This document shows positions 15,703 to 23,800 of a DNA stretch of 34,371 nucleotides, piece after piece. A model generated the notes under the pieces. That model ran no database searches and had not been told where the DNA came from. It saw only the letters and a list, made by a program, of their open reading frames with translations. This stretch comes from Pedobacter sp. HMWF019 (lineage in GTDB: Bacteria > Bacteroidota > Bacteroidia > Sphingobacteriales > Sphingobacteriaceae): positions 1 through 34,371 of the forward strand of contig NZ_QAIL01000351.1 in assembly GCF_003061025.1 (NCBI RefSeq), read 5' to 3'. Positions within the stretch are counted from its first letter, which is position 1; every line of letters begins with the position of its first letter. Made by a program: the position numbers and the translations under genes.

Positions 15703-15712
15703 CAAACGTTTG
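15703..15712. promoter_or_regulatory. Palindrome CAAACGTTTG, copy 2 (LacI-type operator candidate)
   Basis: This is identical to the copy at 15597. The preceding bases CGTTTGGT add a further half-site, so CGTTTG and CAAACG also face each other across two bases. It lies about 130 bp before the transporter start. Copy spacing of 106 bp is near ten helical turns, which would allow looping. Confidence 0.5.
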
Positions 15713-15811
15713 CGTAGTATTCTTTCCATTGCTTTGTTTTATATTGGGGCAATTATCCCTACTTTAAAGGATTATCCGTTTTAAACCCTGAAATAGATCG
15801 GAAAAACTGAA

Positions 15812-15819
15812 TATATTTG
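15812..15819 (+). promoter_or_regulatory. Possible -7 box TATATTTG for the sugar transporter
   Basis: It matches the Bacteroidota -7 consensus TAnnTTTG and would place the transcript start about 15 nt before the ATG at 15842. A clear TTG at the -33 position is missing, so the call is tentative. Confidence 0.3.
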
Positions 15820-15841
15820 AATTCAAGAACCTAAACTTAAA

Positions 15842-17113
15842 ATGATACCTAAACCAACAACCACCAAAACAGCTCCGGGCTTTACATTGAACCCAATCGT
15901 TATCATTGGCGCCTTATTCTTTATTTTCGGTTTTGTAACCTGGCTCAATTCCGTATTAATCCCTTACCTGAAACTGGCCTGCGAACTCAATAACTTTGAA
16001 TCCTATTTGGTGGCCTTTGCTTTTTATATTTCTTACCTGGTGATGGCCATTCCATCTTCCTGGGTATTGAAAGCAACGGGATTTAAAAAAGGGATGGCTG
16101 TTGGATTGGTGGTGATGGCTGTGGGGGCACTTGTTTTTATTCCGGCTGCAAAAACCCGGACCTATGAATTGTTCCTGCTGGGGCTGTTTATCCAGGGTAC
16201 AGGCCTTGCGATCCTTCAGACCGCATCTAACCCCTATATCACCATCCTCGGTGCGCCTGAGAGTGCGGCAAAGCGGATCAGTATCATGGGAATCTGTAAT
16301 AAAGTTGCCGGTGCAATTGCGCCGATTGCACTTGGAACGGTAGCCTTGAAAGATGCAGACGGTATTAAAGCTAAAATTGCCAGTATGACGGCCCTGGATA
16401 AAGCGACTGAGCTGAACACCCTGGCCGAACGCGTGATTTTACCTTATATCATTATTGTTGTTGTGCTGATCATTCTTGCTGTGCTGGTCTATCTGTCCAG
16501 CTTGCCGGAGATTGATACCGATAAAGAAGACGAGGCTGTGGCAGCAGCAAACACCAATAAAACCAGTATTATGCAGTTCCCGCATTTGTTGCTGGGTGTA
16601 TTAACAGTATTCATTTATGTTGGGGTAGAGGTGATGGCAGGAGATACCATCATCAGTTATGGCGCTTCACAAGGCATAGCCTTATCTACAGCGAAATTTT
16701 TCACAACTTGTACCTTGGTAGCCATGATTGTGGGTTACCTGATCGGTATCGTCTGTATTCCAAAATATTTATCGCAGGAAAAGGCCATGAAGGTTTTTGC
16801 TCTGATCGGTGTGGTCTTTGTTTTGTTAGCTCTGTTTACACATGGCTATGCATCTGTTTTATTTATTGCCCTTTTAGGTTTGGCCAATTCACTAATGTGG
16901 CCAGCCATCTGGCCTTTAGCCCTGGCTGGCCTGGGAAGATTTACCAAAATCGGATCTTCTTTACTGATCATGGGGATCGCCGGAGGAGCCATTATCCCTT
17001 TAATTTATGGGCGTCTGGCAGATGTTGTTAATCCTCAGCAAGCCTACTGGATCATGGTGCCTTGCTACCTGTTTATCTGGTATTATGCGGCAAGAGGCCA
17101 TAAAGCCAAATAA
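15842..17113 (+). CDS. MFS sugar:H+ symporter, fucose/glucose-galactose (FHS) type
   Basis: This 423-residue membrane protein has about 12 predicted helices. The first helix contains FIFGFVTWLNSVLIPYLK, a hallmark of the FucP/GluP (FHS) family. Other family segments are GTGLAILQTASNPYITILG and ANSLMWPAIWPLALAGLG. These transporters bring monosaccharides such as L-fucose, glucose, galactose or, in some Bacteroidota, N-acetylglucosamine across the inner membrane with protons. The substrate cannot be fixed from the sequence. A GH20 hexosaminidase at 23801 makes an amino sugar plausible but is not proof. Two LacI-type palindromes precede the gene. The last 31 bp overlap the convergent glpF gene. 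Confidence 0.93.
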   Translation: MIPKPTTTKTAPGFTLNPIVIIGALFFIFGFVTWLNSVLIPYLKLACELNNFESYLVAFAFYISYLVMAIPSSWVLKATGFKKGMAVGLVVMAVGALVFIPAAKTRTYELFLLGLFIQGTGLAILQTASNPYITILGAPESAAKRISIMGICNKVAGAIAPIALGTVALKDADGIKAKIASMTALDKATELNTLAERVILPYIIIVVVLIILAVLVYLSSLPEIDTDKEDEAVAAANTNKTSIMQFPHLLLGVLTVFIYVGVEVMAGDTIISYGASQGIALSTAKFFTTCTLVAMIVGYLIGIVCIPKYLSQEKAMKVFALIGVVFVLLALFTHGYASVLFIALLGLANSLMWPAIWPLALAGLGRFTKIGSSLLIMGIAGGAIIPLIYGRLADVVNPQQAYWIMVPCYLFIWYYAARGHKAK

Positions 17114-17823
17114 ACGGCTGCAGCGATGGCTGCTCCAATAACAGGGCCAGCGACAGGGATCCAGGCATAAGCCCAGTCGCTGCCGCCTTTGCCTTTGATG
17201 GGTAGGATGGCATGCATGATGCGCGGACCAAGATCTCTGGCCGGATTGATGGCATAGCCCGTGGTTCCACCCAGGGAAAGACCAATGACCCAAACCAGGA
17301 AAGCGACAGGAATAGCGCCAACTGAACCCAGGCCTATGGGCGTTTTCTGCGGGGTAATCTCTGCGCCCGTTATGTAGAAGACTGTAAATACCAGCACAAA
17401 TGCCCCAATAATCTCACTAATGATATTGGAGGTATAATTGCGTATCGCAGGGCTGGTACAGAATACAGCGAGGATAGAGGCTGGCGGATTATCCCGGTTG
17501 AAATGATCACGGTACATGACCCATACCAGGAAAGCACCAGCTGCAGCGCCCAGGAGTTGTGCGGTTACATAGGGCAATACAAGGGCCCAGGCAAATTTGC
17601 CAGCGATGGCCAGCCCAATGCTGACGGCAGGGTTCAAATGGGCACCACTATAAGGGGCTGCAACAGTAACTCCAACAAAAACAGCGAGACCCCAAGCCGT
17701 GGTAATGACCATCCAGCCGCTGTTATTGCCTTTGGTATCTTTTAAAACAACATTGGCGACTACGCCATCTCCAAGCAGGATCAGCAGGAAGGTGCCTATA
17801 AATTCGGCAATAAAAGGAGACAT
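17083..17823 (-). CDS. glpF: Glycerol uptake facilitator (aquaglyceroporin)
   Basis: This 246-residue MIP-family channel has two NPA motifs, in GAHLNPAVSIG (64-66) and GYAINPARDLG (193-195). The aspartate after the second NPAR (D197) is the mark of glycerol-conducting channels as opposed to water-only aquaporins. Six membrane spans and two half-helices fit the length. It lets glycerol diffuse through the inner membrane, where GlpK traps it. It is the last gene of glpD-glpK-glpF, 29 bp after glpK. Its 3' end overlaps the sugar transporter gene by 31 bp on the other strand. Confidence 0.95.
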   Translation of the reverse strand: MSPFIAEFIGTFLLILLGDGVVANVVLKDTKGNNSGWMVITTAWGLAVFVGVTVAAPYSGAHLNPAVSIGLAIAGKFAWALVLPYVTAQLLGAAAGAFLVWVMYRDHFNRDNPPASILAVFCTSPAIRNYTSNIISEIIGAFVLVFTVFYITGAEITPQKTPIGLGSVGAIPVAFLVWVIGLSLGGTTGYAINPARDLGPRIMHAILPIKGKGGSDWAYAWIPVAGPVIGAAIAAAVYLALWPLAA

Positions 17824-17852
17824 ACCTATAGAATTTAATGATTATACCTAAA

Positions 17853-19361
17853 CTATTCTGAATCCGGAAGTTCGTCTGTCCAGGATTGTGCGGTGTGGAT
17901 TGCCCTTTCCCATCCTTTTATCCCTTTTTTGATTTGCTCAGGATCTCCTGCTGGCAGGAATTCTTTTTCCGTGGCCCAAAGCTGCTGGATCTCTTCAACG
18001 CTGTTCCAGTAACCCACGGCCAGACCTGCCAGATAAGCAGCGCCTAGCGCTGTAGTTTCTACTACGGTGGGCCGGATCACTTTACAGCCCAGAAGATCGG
18101 CCTGGAACTGCATCAGCAGATCATTGGCTGTAGCGCCACCGTCTACCCTCAGCTCTTTAATTTCCATCTCCGAATCTGCTTCCATTGCCTTAAGTACATC
18201 TCTGGTCTGGTAAGCAATAGCCTCAATAGCCGCACGGGCAATATGGCCCGCTGTGGTACCCCGGCTCAAACCAACTATGGTTCCCCGAACGTCCGGCTTC
18301 CAGTATGGAGCGCCCAGTCCGGCAAAAGCAGGCACAAAATAAACCCCTTGTGTATCGCCAACCCCTAAAGCCAGCCGTTCTACATCTGCGGCGGTCTTAA
18401 TAATGCCCAGGCCATCGCGAAGCCACTGAACTGCGGCTCCGGCAATGAAAATACTGCCTTCAAAAGCATACTGGATCTGGCCGTTGATCTTCCAGGCAAC
18501 TGTAGTGAGCAGGTTGTTCTTTGAGGCTATAAATTCTTTTCCAATGTTCATCAGCATAAAACACCCGGTACCATAGGTATTCTTCACCATGGCTTTTTCA
18601 ATGCACATCTGGCCAAAAAGGGCAGCATGCTGATCCCCGGCTATGCCTGCAATTGGAATCTTTGAAGCAAATATAGTGGTGGCCGTCTGACCATAAATCT
18701 CGCTGGACTGTTTCACTTCCGGGAGCATGTTTTTTGGTATATCCAATAAAGCGAGCAATTCATCATCCCATTGCTGGGTCCGGATGTTAAACAACATGGT
18801 CCGGCTCGCGTTGGTCACGTCCGTAACATGAGTTCGGCCCCGGGTAAACTTCCAGACCAGCCAACTGTCTACCGTTCCAAAAGCCAGTTCACCAGCATTG
18901 GCCTTATCCCGCGCACCTTCCACGTTGTCCAGAATCCATTTGATTTTGGAACCGGAGAAATAAGCGTCGATGACCAGTCCGGTTTTAGAACGGATCAACT
19001 CTGTTTTGCCCGCCTCTTTTAATTCATCACAAAAAGCAGCAGTGCGGCGGTCCTGCCATACGATGGCATTATAAATCGGCTCTCCCGTAGCTCTGTCCCA
19101 GACAATCGTCGTTTCGCGCTGATTGGTGATGCCTATGGCTTTGATATTGGTTCCGTTGATGCCCAGTTTTACGGTCGCCTCAGCGGCTACTCCAGCCTGC
19201 GTAGACCAGATTTCATTAGGGTCATGTTCCACCCAGCCCGATTGGGGGAAAATTTGTCTGAACTCTTTCTGAGCCACAGATTTGATCTGTCCATTGTGGT
19301 CAAAAACAATGGCGCGGGAACTGGTTGTGCCCTGGTCCAGGGCCAGAATATAGGATTCCAT
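17853..19361 (-). CDS. glpK: Glycerol kinase
   Basis: From ATG 19361 this is a 502-residue FGGY-family kinase, the usual GlpK length. A longer frame starting at 19466 would overlap glpD and adds 35 residues with no family counterpart. The N-terminus carries [15 protein letters not shown], the phosphate-binding strand. Further motifs are [15 protein letters not shown], the substrate-site region [30 protein letters not shown] and the C-terminal [20 protein letters not shown]. It phosphorylates glycerol to sn-glycerol-3-phosphate with ATP in the cytoplasm. It lies 32 bp after glpD and 29 bp before glpF, so the three genes are co-transcribed and probably controlled by the GlpR-like protein at 21300. 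Confidence 0.97.
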   Translation of the reverse strand: MESYILALDQGTTSSRAIVFDHNGQIKSVAQKEFRQIFPQSGWVEHDPNEIWSTQAGVAAEATVKLGINGTNIKAIGITNQRETTIVWDRATGEPIYNAIVWQDRRTAAFCDELKEAGKTELIRSKTGLVIDAYFSGSKIKWILDNVEGARDKANAGELAFGTVDSWLVWKFTRGRTHVTDVTNASRTMLFNIRTQQWDDELLALLDIPKNMLPEVKQSSEIYGQTATTIFASKIPIAGIAGDQHAALFGQMCIEKAMVKNTYGTGCFMLMNIGKEFIASKNNLLTTVAWKINGQIQYAFEGSIFIAGAAVQWLRDGLGIIKTAADVERLALGVGDTQGVYFVPAFAGLGAPYWKPDVRGTIVGLSRGTTAGHIARAAIEAIAYQTRDVLKAMEADSEMEIKELRVDGGATANDLLMQFQADLLGCKVIRPTVVETTALGAAYLAGLAVGYWNSVEEIQQLWATEKEFLPAGDPEQIKKGIKGWERAIHTAQSWTDELPDSE

Positions 19362-19393
19362 GATATCAGGTTTATACAGGTTAAATGATTTGT

Positions 19394-20977
19394 TTATGGG
19401 GTATAAGGTTCCAGTAAGTAAGACTGGGCCAGCTTTCTGAAGGCGGTGATCTGGCTTTGTTTCCACTGTTCATCCCGCTTCAGTTCCGTAGCCATCAGTT
19501 CCGCTACAAGCGGCGCTGCATCTATAGCTGCTCTTGCATCCAGGAAAAGTGCCCTCACCCTTCGGGCCAGAATATCTTCGATGGTCCGGGCCATTTCATG
19601 TCTTACGCCCCAGATCACTTCTGCCTGGAGAAAGGGCAGGCGGGGATGCAGTTTTTCCTTCCAGGATGGATGTTCGTTTCCCAGTTCCAATAATGCTTCC
19701 TGATCACTTCCGTAAATGTAGAGGTGGTTTCTTCTGTCTACATTTTCCATACTGCCATGAATAGACAGTTGTTTTGTCTTGGTTTCTGCAGGGTTTAGTT
19801 TTCCAACTTCTATGGCTTTATTAATGGTATCTTCCCCCATTCTCCGGTAGGTGGTCCATTTGCCGCCGGTAATGGTGATCAGGCCAGACTCCGTTACGAT
19901 TAATTTATGGCTGCGGGAGATCTCTTTGGTTTTTGAAGAATCGTTTTCTGGTGCGGCCAATGGCCGCAGACCTGCAAATACACTGAGCACATCTTTCCGG
20001 GTTGGCGCTTTGCTGAGGTACCTTGCCGCTGTGCGCATAATGAAATTGATCTCTTCTTCCAGTGCTACAGGTTCCAGGCTATGTTCATTGAGTGGAGTAT
20101 CTGTCGTGCCTACCACTAGTTTGTCATGCCATGGGACCACAAAAAGAACCCTTCCATCATCCGTTTTAGGGATCATAATGGCATCTTCACCCGGTAAAAA
20201 AGATCTGTCGAGTACCAAATGTACACCCTGACTTGACCGGACCAGAGGTTTCTTTCCCGGTTTGTCCATCTGTAAAAGATCATCTACAAAGACTCCGGTG
20301 GCATTAATAACCGTTTTGCCTTTAATATGGTAAGTAATCCCTGATTCTATATCTGTTGCGGTAACACCTGCAGTCTTCTGCTGGGCATTTTTGATCAGGT
20401 TAACTACTTTAAAATAGTTGAGTATCGTTGCACCCTGTTCCAGACTGGTCTGCATCAGGTTTACCGCCAGGCGGGAATCGTCAAACTGTCCGTCGTGATA
20501 AACCACACCGCCATAGAGTTTCTTTTGCTGAATGGTTGGAAGTCTTCTGACCACCTCTTCTTTAGAAATATGCTTTGCACGGCCAAAACCGAGTTTGCCA
20601 GCCAAAAGGTCATATAAAGTGAGCCCAATGGTATAAAAAGCACCACCCCACCATTCATAATTAGGAATAATGAAAGATTCGTTTTTAACCAGATGGGCAG
20701 CATTTTTTAACAATAAGCCCCTTTCGTAAAGGGCTTCCCGAACCAGACCAATATCACCTTGTGCAAGATAACGTACGCCACCGTGCACCAGCTTGGTGCT
20801 GCGGCTGGAAGTGCCTTTTGCAAAGTCGGCCTGTTCCAGTAACAGTGTTTGGTAACCTCTGCTTGCTGCGTCCAGTGCCGCACCCAGACCAGTGGCGCCG
20901 CCGCCAACAACTATAACATCCCAGAGTTGCTCTGGATCATTGAGGTTTCTGATCAATTCCTGCCTGTCCGTAGTCAT
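19394..20977 (-). CDS. glpD: Glycerol-3-phosphate dehydrogenase, FAD-dependent
   Basis: This 527-residue protein begins at ATG 20977. The FAD-binding motif [19 protein letters not shown] lies near 23-41, followed by the family segment [19 protein letters not shown] (54-72). The C-terminal part shows [15 protein letters not shown] and a DAO_C-type helical domain ([20 protein letters not shown]). The enzyme oxidises glycerol-3-phosphate to dihydroxyacetone phosphate and passes electrons to the membrane quinone pool. It is the first gene of the glpDKF operon. A Bacteroidota-type promoter at 21027-21058 and an operator-like palindrome at 21003-21019 lie just upstream. Confidence 0.97.
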   Translation of the reverse strand: MTTDRQELIRNLNDPEQLWDVIVVGGGATGLGAALDAASRGYQTLLLEQADFAKGTSSRSTKLVHGGVRYLAQGDIGLVREALYERGLLLKNAAHLVKNESFIIPNYEWWGGAFYTIGLTLYDLLAGKLGFGRAKHISKEEVVRRLPTIQQKKLYGGVVYHDGQFDDSRLAVNLMQTSLEQGATILNYFKVVNLIKNAQQKTAGVTATDIESGITYHIKGKTVINATGVFVDDLLQMDKPGKKPLVRSSQGVHLVLDRSFLPGEDAIMIPKTDDGRVLFVVPWHDKLVVGTTDTPLNEHSLEPVALEEEINFIMRTAARYLSKAPTRKDVLSVFAGLRPLAAPENDSSKTKEISRSHKLIVTESGLITITGGKWTTYRRMGEDTINKAIEVGKLNPAETKTKQLSIHGSMENVDRRNHLYIYGSDQEALLELGNEHPSWKEKLHPRLPFLQAEVIWGVRHEMARTIEDILARRVRALFLDARAAIDAAPLVAELMATELKRDEQWKQSQITAFRKLAQSYLLEPYTP

Positions 20978-21002
20978 AATTTTTGCTTCTTAGGTTGATG
21001 AA

Positions 21003-21019
21003 GAAACGAGTTTCGTTTC
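21003..21019. promoter_or_regulatory. Operator-like inverted repeat at the glpD transcript start
   Basis: GAAACGAGTTTCGTTTC has 7-bp arms (GAAACGA and TCGTTTC). It lies 26 bp before the glpD start codon and touches the predicted transcript start of the promoter at 21027-21058. The same TTTCGTTT core recurs at 21126-21157. A GlpR/DeoR-type repressor gene lies next door, so binding by that protein is a natural inference. Confidence 0.6.
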
Positions 21020-21026
21020 CTTATGT

Positions 21027-21058
21027 CAAATCTATAAAATAAAACAATTCAAAACAAA
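21027..21058 (-). promoter_or_regulatory. glpD promoter, Bacteroidota type
   Basis: On the minus strand TTTG (21055-21058) is followed after 20 bases by TAGATTTG (21027-21034). This fits the primary-sigma consensus of Bacteroidota (-33 TTTG, -7 TAnnTTTG, spacing 19-21). The predicted start near 21019 leaves a leader of about 42 nt. Confidence 0.65.
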
Positions 21059-21125
21059 TAAAAAATAATCATAACCGTATTTTACATTTCGCTTCCTGTT
21101 TTATGTAAATTATTCAGTAAAATTG

Positions 21126-21157
21126 TTTCGTTTTGTGTTATTCGAAACAAAACGAAA
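21126..21157. promoter_or_regulatory. Long inverted repeat, probable GlpR operator between glpD and glpR
   Basis: TTTCGTTTTGT (21126-21136) and ACAAAACGAAA (21147-21157) are perfect 11-bp arms around 10 bases that contain TTCGAA. It shares the TTTCGTTT core with 21003-21019. It is placed between the divergent glpD and glpR genes and could control both. A TATTTTTG box at 21218-21225 might serve glpR, but it lacks a clear -33 element. Confidence 0.6.
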
Positions 21158-21299
21158 GTTTTGTGTCTTGGATCAGCAAGGAAGCGATTTAAATACAAAG
21201 AAGCTAAGAGATTTGTTTATTTTTGAAACAGAGATTTTGTGTCGGGGGTGAACCATCGTGAGTTCTCCGCAGGCAGCCCATAAAATGATCCGTAATAAA

Positions 21300-22070
21300 A
21301 TGAAGAGTATTACCCAAAGACATCAGTTGATTTTAAAAAAGCTGGAACAGACCGGTCATGTAAATGTTCAGGAGCTTAGCACCCAAATGAAGGTTTCTGA
21401 TGTAACGATCCGAAAGGATCTCAAACTTTTGGAAGATAAGAAATTGCTTTTCCGTACGCATGGGGGAGGTTCAAAAGTGAACCCGTATGCCAATGACCGT
21501 CCTGTAGCCGAAAAAGAGCAATTGCATGCGGAAGAAAAAAGACTGATTGCTCAGGCTGCTGCAGATATGATTGGACACAATGATTCTATTATTATCGCCT
21601 CAGGAACAACTATGCTGGCACTGGCGAGGTCTATTCATGCAGAAAAACACCTTACGGTAATTACCTCTGCTTTAAACGTTGCCCTGGAATTGTCGCACCA
21701 TCAGCATGTAGAAGTATTACAGTTGGGCGGGCAGCTCCGTCAAAATTCATCTTCAGTAATGGGGCCATATGCAGAACAGATCCTGGCAGACGTATCCTGC
21801 AGTATGTTGTTTATGGGCGTAGATGGTATTGATATGGAAATGGGACTCACCACCACGAGTTTGATGGAGGCCAGGTTAAACCAGCGAATGATGACCGCAG
21901 CACAGGTTACGGTTGTGATGGCCGACAGCTCAAAGTTTGGTAAAAGGGGTTTAGGTAAAATCTGTGCACTGGATCAGATCCAGCATATTATTACAGACAG
22001 TGGAATCTCACCTGCACTGGTTGAAATGCTGGAGGATAAAGGCATCAATTTAACTATTGTGCAGCAATAA
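21300..22070 (+). CDS. glpR: GlpR/DeoR-family transcriptional regulator of glycerol genes
   Basis: This 256-residue DeoR-family protein starts at ATG 21300. Its opening MKSITQRHQLILKKLEQTGH matches the standard N-terminus of GlpR (MKQTQRHNxII). A GTG at 21258 and an ATG at 21285 would only add unrelated residues. The winged helix is at about 5-57 with recognition helix VSDVTIRKDL. The C-terminal sugar-phosphate sensor domain has IIIASGTTMLALA and LFMGVDGIDMEMGLTT, followed by MADSSKFGKRGL. DeoR repressors of this type are released by a phosphorylated sugar, here presumably glycerol-3-phosphate. Its divergent placement from glpDKF and the shared TTTCGTTT repeats support control of that operon. 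Confidence 0.9.
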   Translation: MKSITQRHQLILKKLEQTGHVNVQELSTQMKVSDVTIRKDLKLLEDKKLLFRTHGGGSKVNPYANDRPVAEKEQLHAEEKRLIAQAAADMIGHNDSIIIASGTTMLALARSIHAEKHLTVITSALNVALELSHHQHVEVLQLGGQLRQNSSSVMGPYAEQILADVSCSMLFMGVDGIDMEMGLTTTSLMEARLNQRMMTAAQVTVVMADSSKFGKRGLGKICALDQIQHIITDSGISPALVEMLEDKGINLTIVQQ

Positions 22071-22074
22071 AGCC

Positions 22075-22542
22075 TTACAAAGGAAAGGCAGTATCGTGTT
22101 TGGCTTGAGAAAGTACCAGGTAGCTGTGCACATTTCCAATATTGGGCAAGCTGGCCAGTTTTTCTCTCAGAAAGTTATTGTACGCATGCATATCCGGTAA
22201 AACAATCTTCAGCATAAAGTCTACATTTCCGGTTAAATGATAACATTCTAATACCTCCGGGAACTGTGTAACCTGGTCCTGGAACTGACGTAGAACGGCC
22301 TCTGTATGGCTGGTTAAATGGATATGCGGGAAAGCAATAAAAAGTGGATTGATCTTTTCTTGAGCCAGAAGGGCAACAAATGCTTTGATATAGCCTAGTT
22401 CCTTCAGTCGTTTCATTCTCTGAAAGATAGGTGTCTTGGACTTTTTTAATTGTTTGGCAAGCTGGTCAATCGTTAAATGAGCATCTTTCTGCAATAAATT
22501 TAAGATCCCTTTGTCTGTTTCGTCAAGCGTGGAAATATTCAT
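22075..22542 (-). CDS. Lrp/AsnC family transcriptional regulator
   Basis: This 155-residue protein has an N-terminal helix-turn-helix (LDETDKGILNLLQKDAHLTI through QRMKRLKELGYI, about 6-53) and a C-terminal RAM/AsnC effector domain (FPEVLECYHLTGNVDFMLKI, about 75-145). These proteins form octamers and respond to amino acids. It is convergent with glpR, with 4 bp between the stop codons, and no target gene lies beside it, so its regulon is unknown. The length is normal for the family. Confidence 0.92.
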   Translation of the reverse strand: MNISTLDETDKGILNLLQKDAHLTIDQLAKQLKKSKTPIFQRMKRLKELGYIKAFVALLAQEKINPLFIAFPHIHLTSHTEAVLRQFQDQVTQFPEVLECYHLTGNVDFMLKIVLPDMHAYNNFLREKLASLPNIGNVHSYLVLSQAKHDTAFPL

Positions 22543-22905
22543 AAAAACCTATGTTGGTTGATGGGTTAGTGTATATAAGCAACAGGATAAGGTTAATAAT
22601 GAGTAGTCAAATATAGAGAAAACAAATGTTAAACTGCAAATTTTTTAGGGCTTTGCAAGGTGTTTTGGAAAGCCGATGTAAAATAGCATAGTGTACTTTC
22701 TGTTTCCATATGGCGGATCTGACTTCTATTCTGGTCCATTAGAATAAAATTTTGTATGTAAAAAAAGCAGGGATTTAAATGAAATTATATTCGGTAAAGT
22801 GAATCGAAACAAGTCGTTTTTTCTAAAGTTTTCCATTTGTTAGGCAATACGTTCTAAACCCTGCAGATTTGTTGCAAGATTAATTACTTGATAATCAACA
22901 GAACC
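22543..22905. other. Gene-free upstream region of Lrp-type and RpoD-like genes
   Basis: This AT-rich stretch of 363 bp separates two divergent regulators. Both promoters must lie here. I found CAGATTTG at 22865-22872, one base off the -7 consensus, but no proper -33 partner. No open frame, repeat or RNA gene stands out. Confidence 0.5.
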
Positions 22906-23766
22906 ATGAGAGATCTTAAAATTGAAAGGTCAATAACCAACCGCGATTCAGATTCTTTAAACCGTTATTTTACGGACATTGGTAAAATTGATCTGGTCAC
23001 TGTACCGGAAGAAGTTCTGCTTGCTGCTAAAATCCAGGAAGGCGATCAGGCTGCTTTGGAAAGACTGGTCAAAGCCAATCTGAGGTTTGTGGTCTCTGTC
23101 GCTAAAAAGTACCAGAACCAAGGCCTTACGCTTGGAGATCTGGTCAATGAAGGGAACCTTGGTTTAATTAAAGCAGCACATCGTTTTGACCATACCAAAG
23201 GCTTTAAATTCATTTCATTTGCTGTGTGGTGGATCAGGCAAGCCATGATGCAGGCCATCGCAGATCAAAAAAGGATCATCCGCTTACCACTGAACCAGGT
23301 GAACGGGATTATGCAGGTCAATAAGGCGGTGGCAGAACTGGAGCAACGTTTTGAAAGGCTGCCGACTCTGGAAGAACTGGCAGATTATACTGAATTGGGT
23401 ACAGATAAGGTCGTGGATTATATGGAAAATGCAGGTTTATCTCTATCCCTTGATGCTACGGTAAGTGAAGAGGTAGGTGTTTCCCTTTTAGATACCTATG
23501 TAAACAGGGACAGCCCTGCGGCCGATGCGGAAATTCAGGGTGCTTCCCTTTCACAGGAACTGGCCAGAATGCTGGGTAAACTGCAACAGCGCCAGGCTGA
23601 AATCCTCAAACTATATTACGGACTGGATGGGAGGGAAGTGACTGGAATGGATGACATCGCACAGATGATGAAAATTTCCAGAGAGCGCGTACGTCAGATT
23701 AAGGATACTTCTATCCGCAGTTTAAGGGAAATGCTGAACAAGAAACTCATGATGGAATACAGATAA
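22906..23766 (+). CDS. RpoD-like sigma-70 factor, divergent paralogue
   Basis: From ATG 22906 this is a 286-residue protein, the normal length for Bacteroidota RpoD, which lacks region 1.1. A TTG six codons upstream was rejected. Regions follow in order: 1.2 (SLNRYFTDIGKIDLVT), 2 (ANLRFVVSVAKKYQNQGL, GFKFISFAVWWIRQAMMQ), 3 and 4.2 (IAQMMKISRERVRQIKDTSI). Parts that are nearly constant in the housekeeping protein differ here. The segment after region 3 reads SLDATVSEEVG instead of the usual SMDAP type, and the region 4.2 helix is MDDIAQMMKISRERV instead of LEEIGxxFxLTRERV. I therefore infer a secondary group-2-type sigma factor rather than the main one. The gene is monocistronic with a terminator 5 bp downstream. 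Confidence 0.88.
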   Translation: MRDLKIERSITNRDSDSLNRYFTDIGKIDLVTVPEEVLLAAKIQEGDQAALERLVKANLRFVVSVAKKYQNQGLTLGDLVNEGNLGLIKAAHRFDHTKGFKFISFAVWWIRQAMMQAIADQKRIIRLPLNQVNGIMQVNKAVAELEQRFERLPTLEELADYTELGTDKVVDYMENAGLSLSLDATVSEEVGVSLLDTYVNRDSPAADAEIQGASLSQELARMLGKLQQRQAEILKLYYGLDGREVTGMDDIAQMMKISRERVRQIKDTSIRSLREMLNKKLMMEYR

Positions 23767-23770
23767 TGAT

Positions 23771-23799
23771 AAAAAAGGGCGTTATACACGCCCTTTTTT
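23771..23799. terminator. Bidirectional intrinsic terminator
   Basis: GGGCGT (23777-23782) and ACGCCC (23788-23793) form a stem with a 5-nt loop, flanked by A6 on the left and T6 on the right. It can stop the sigma gene transcript from the left and the hexosaminidase transcript from the right. Confidence 0.9.
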
Positions 23800-23800
23800 A

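Larger units (their letters stand above)
15451..15841. other. Gene-free control region between ECF sigma gene and sugar transporter
   Basis: This 391-bp stretch separates divergent genes. It contains two copies of the palindrome CAAACGTTTG, an isolated GGCCGGCC palindrome at 15645-15652, and a TATATTTG box near the transporter start. I see no further open frame or RNA gene in it. Confidence 0.6.

Noticed and set aside
19362..19466. 35-residue extension of glycerol kinase
   Set aside because: It overlaps glpD and has no counterpart in GlpK proteins; ATG 19361 gives the usual length.
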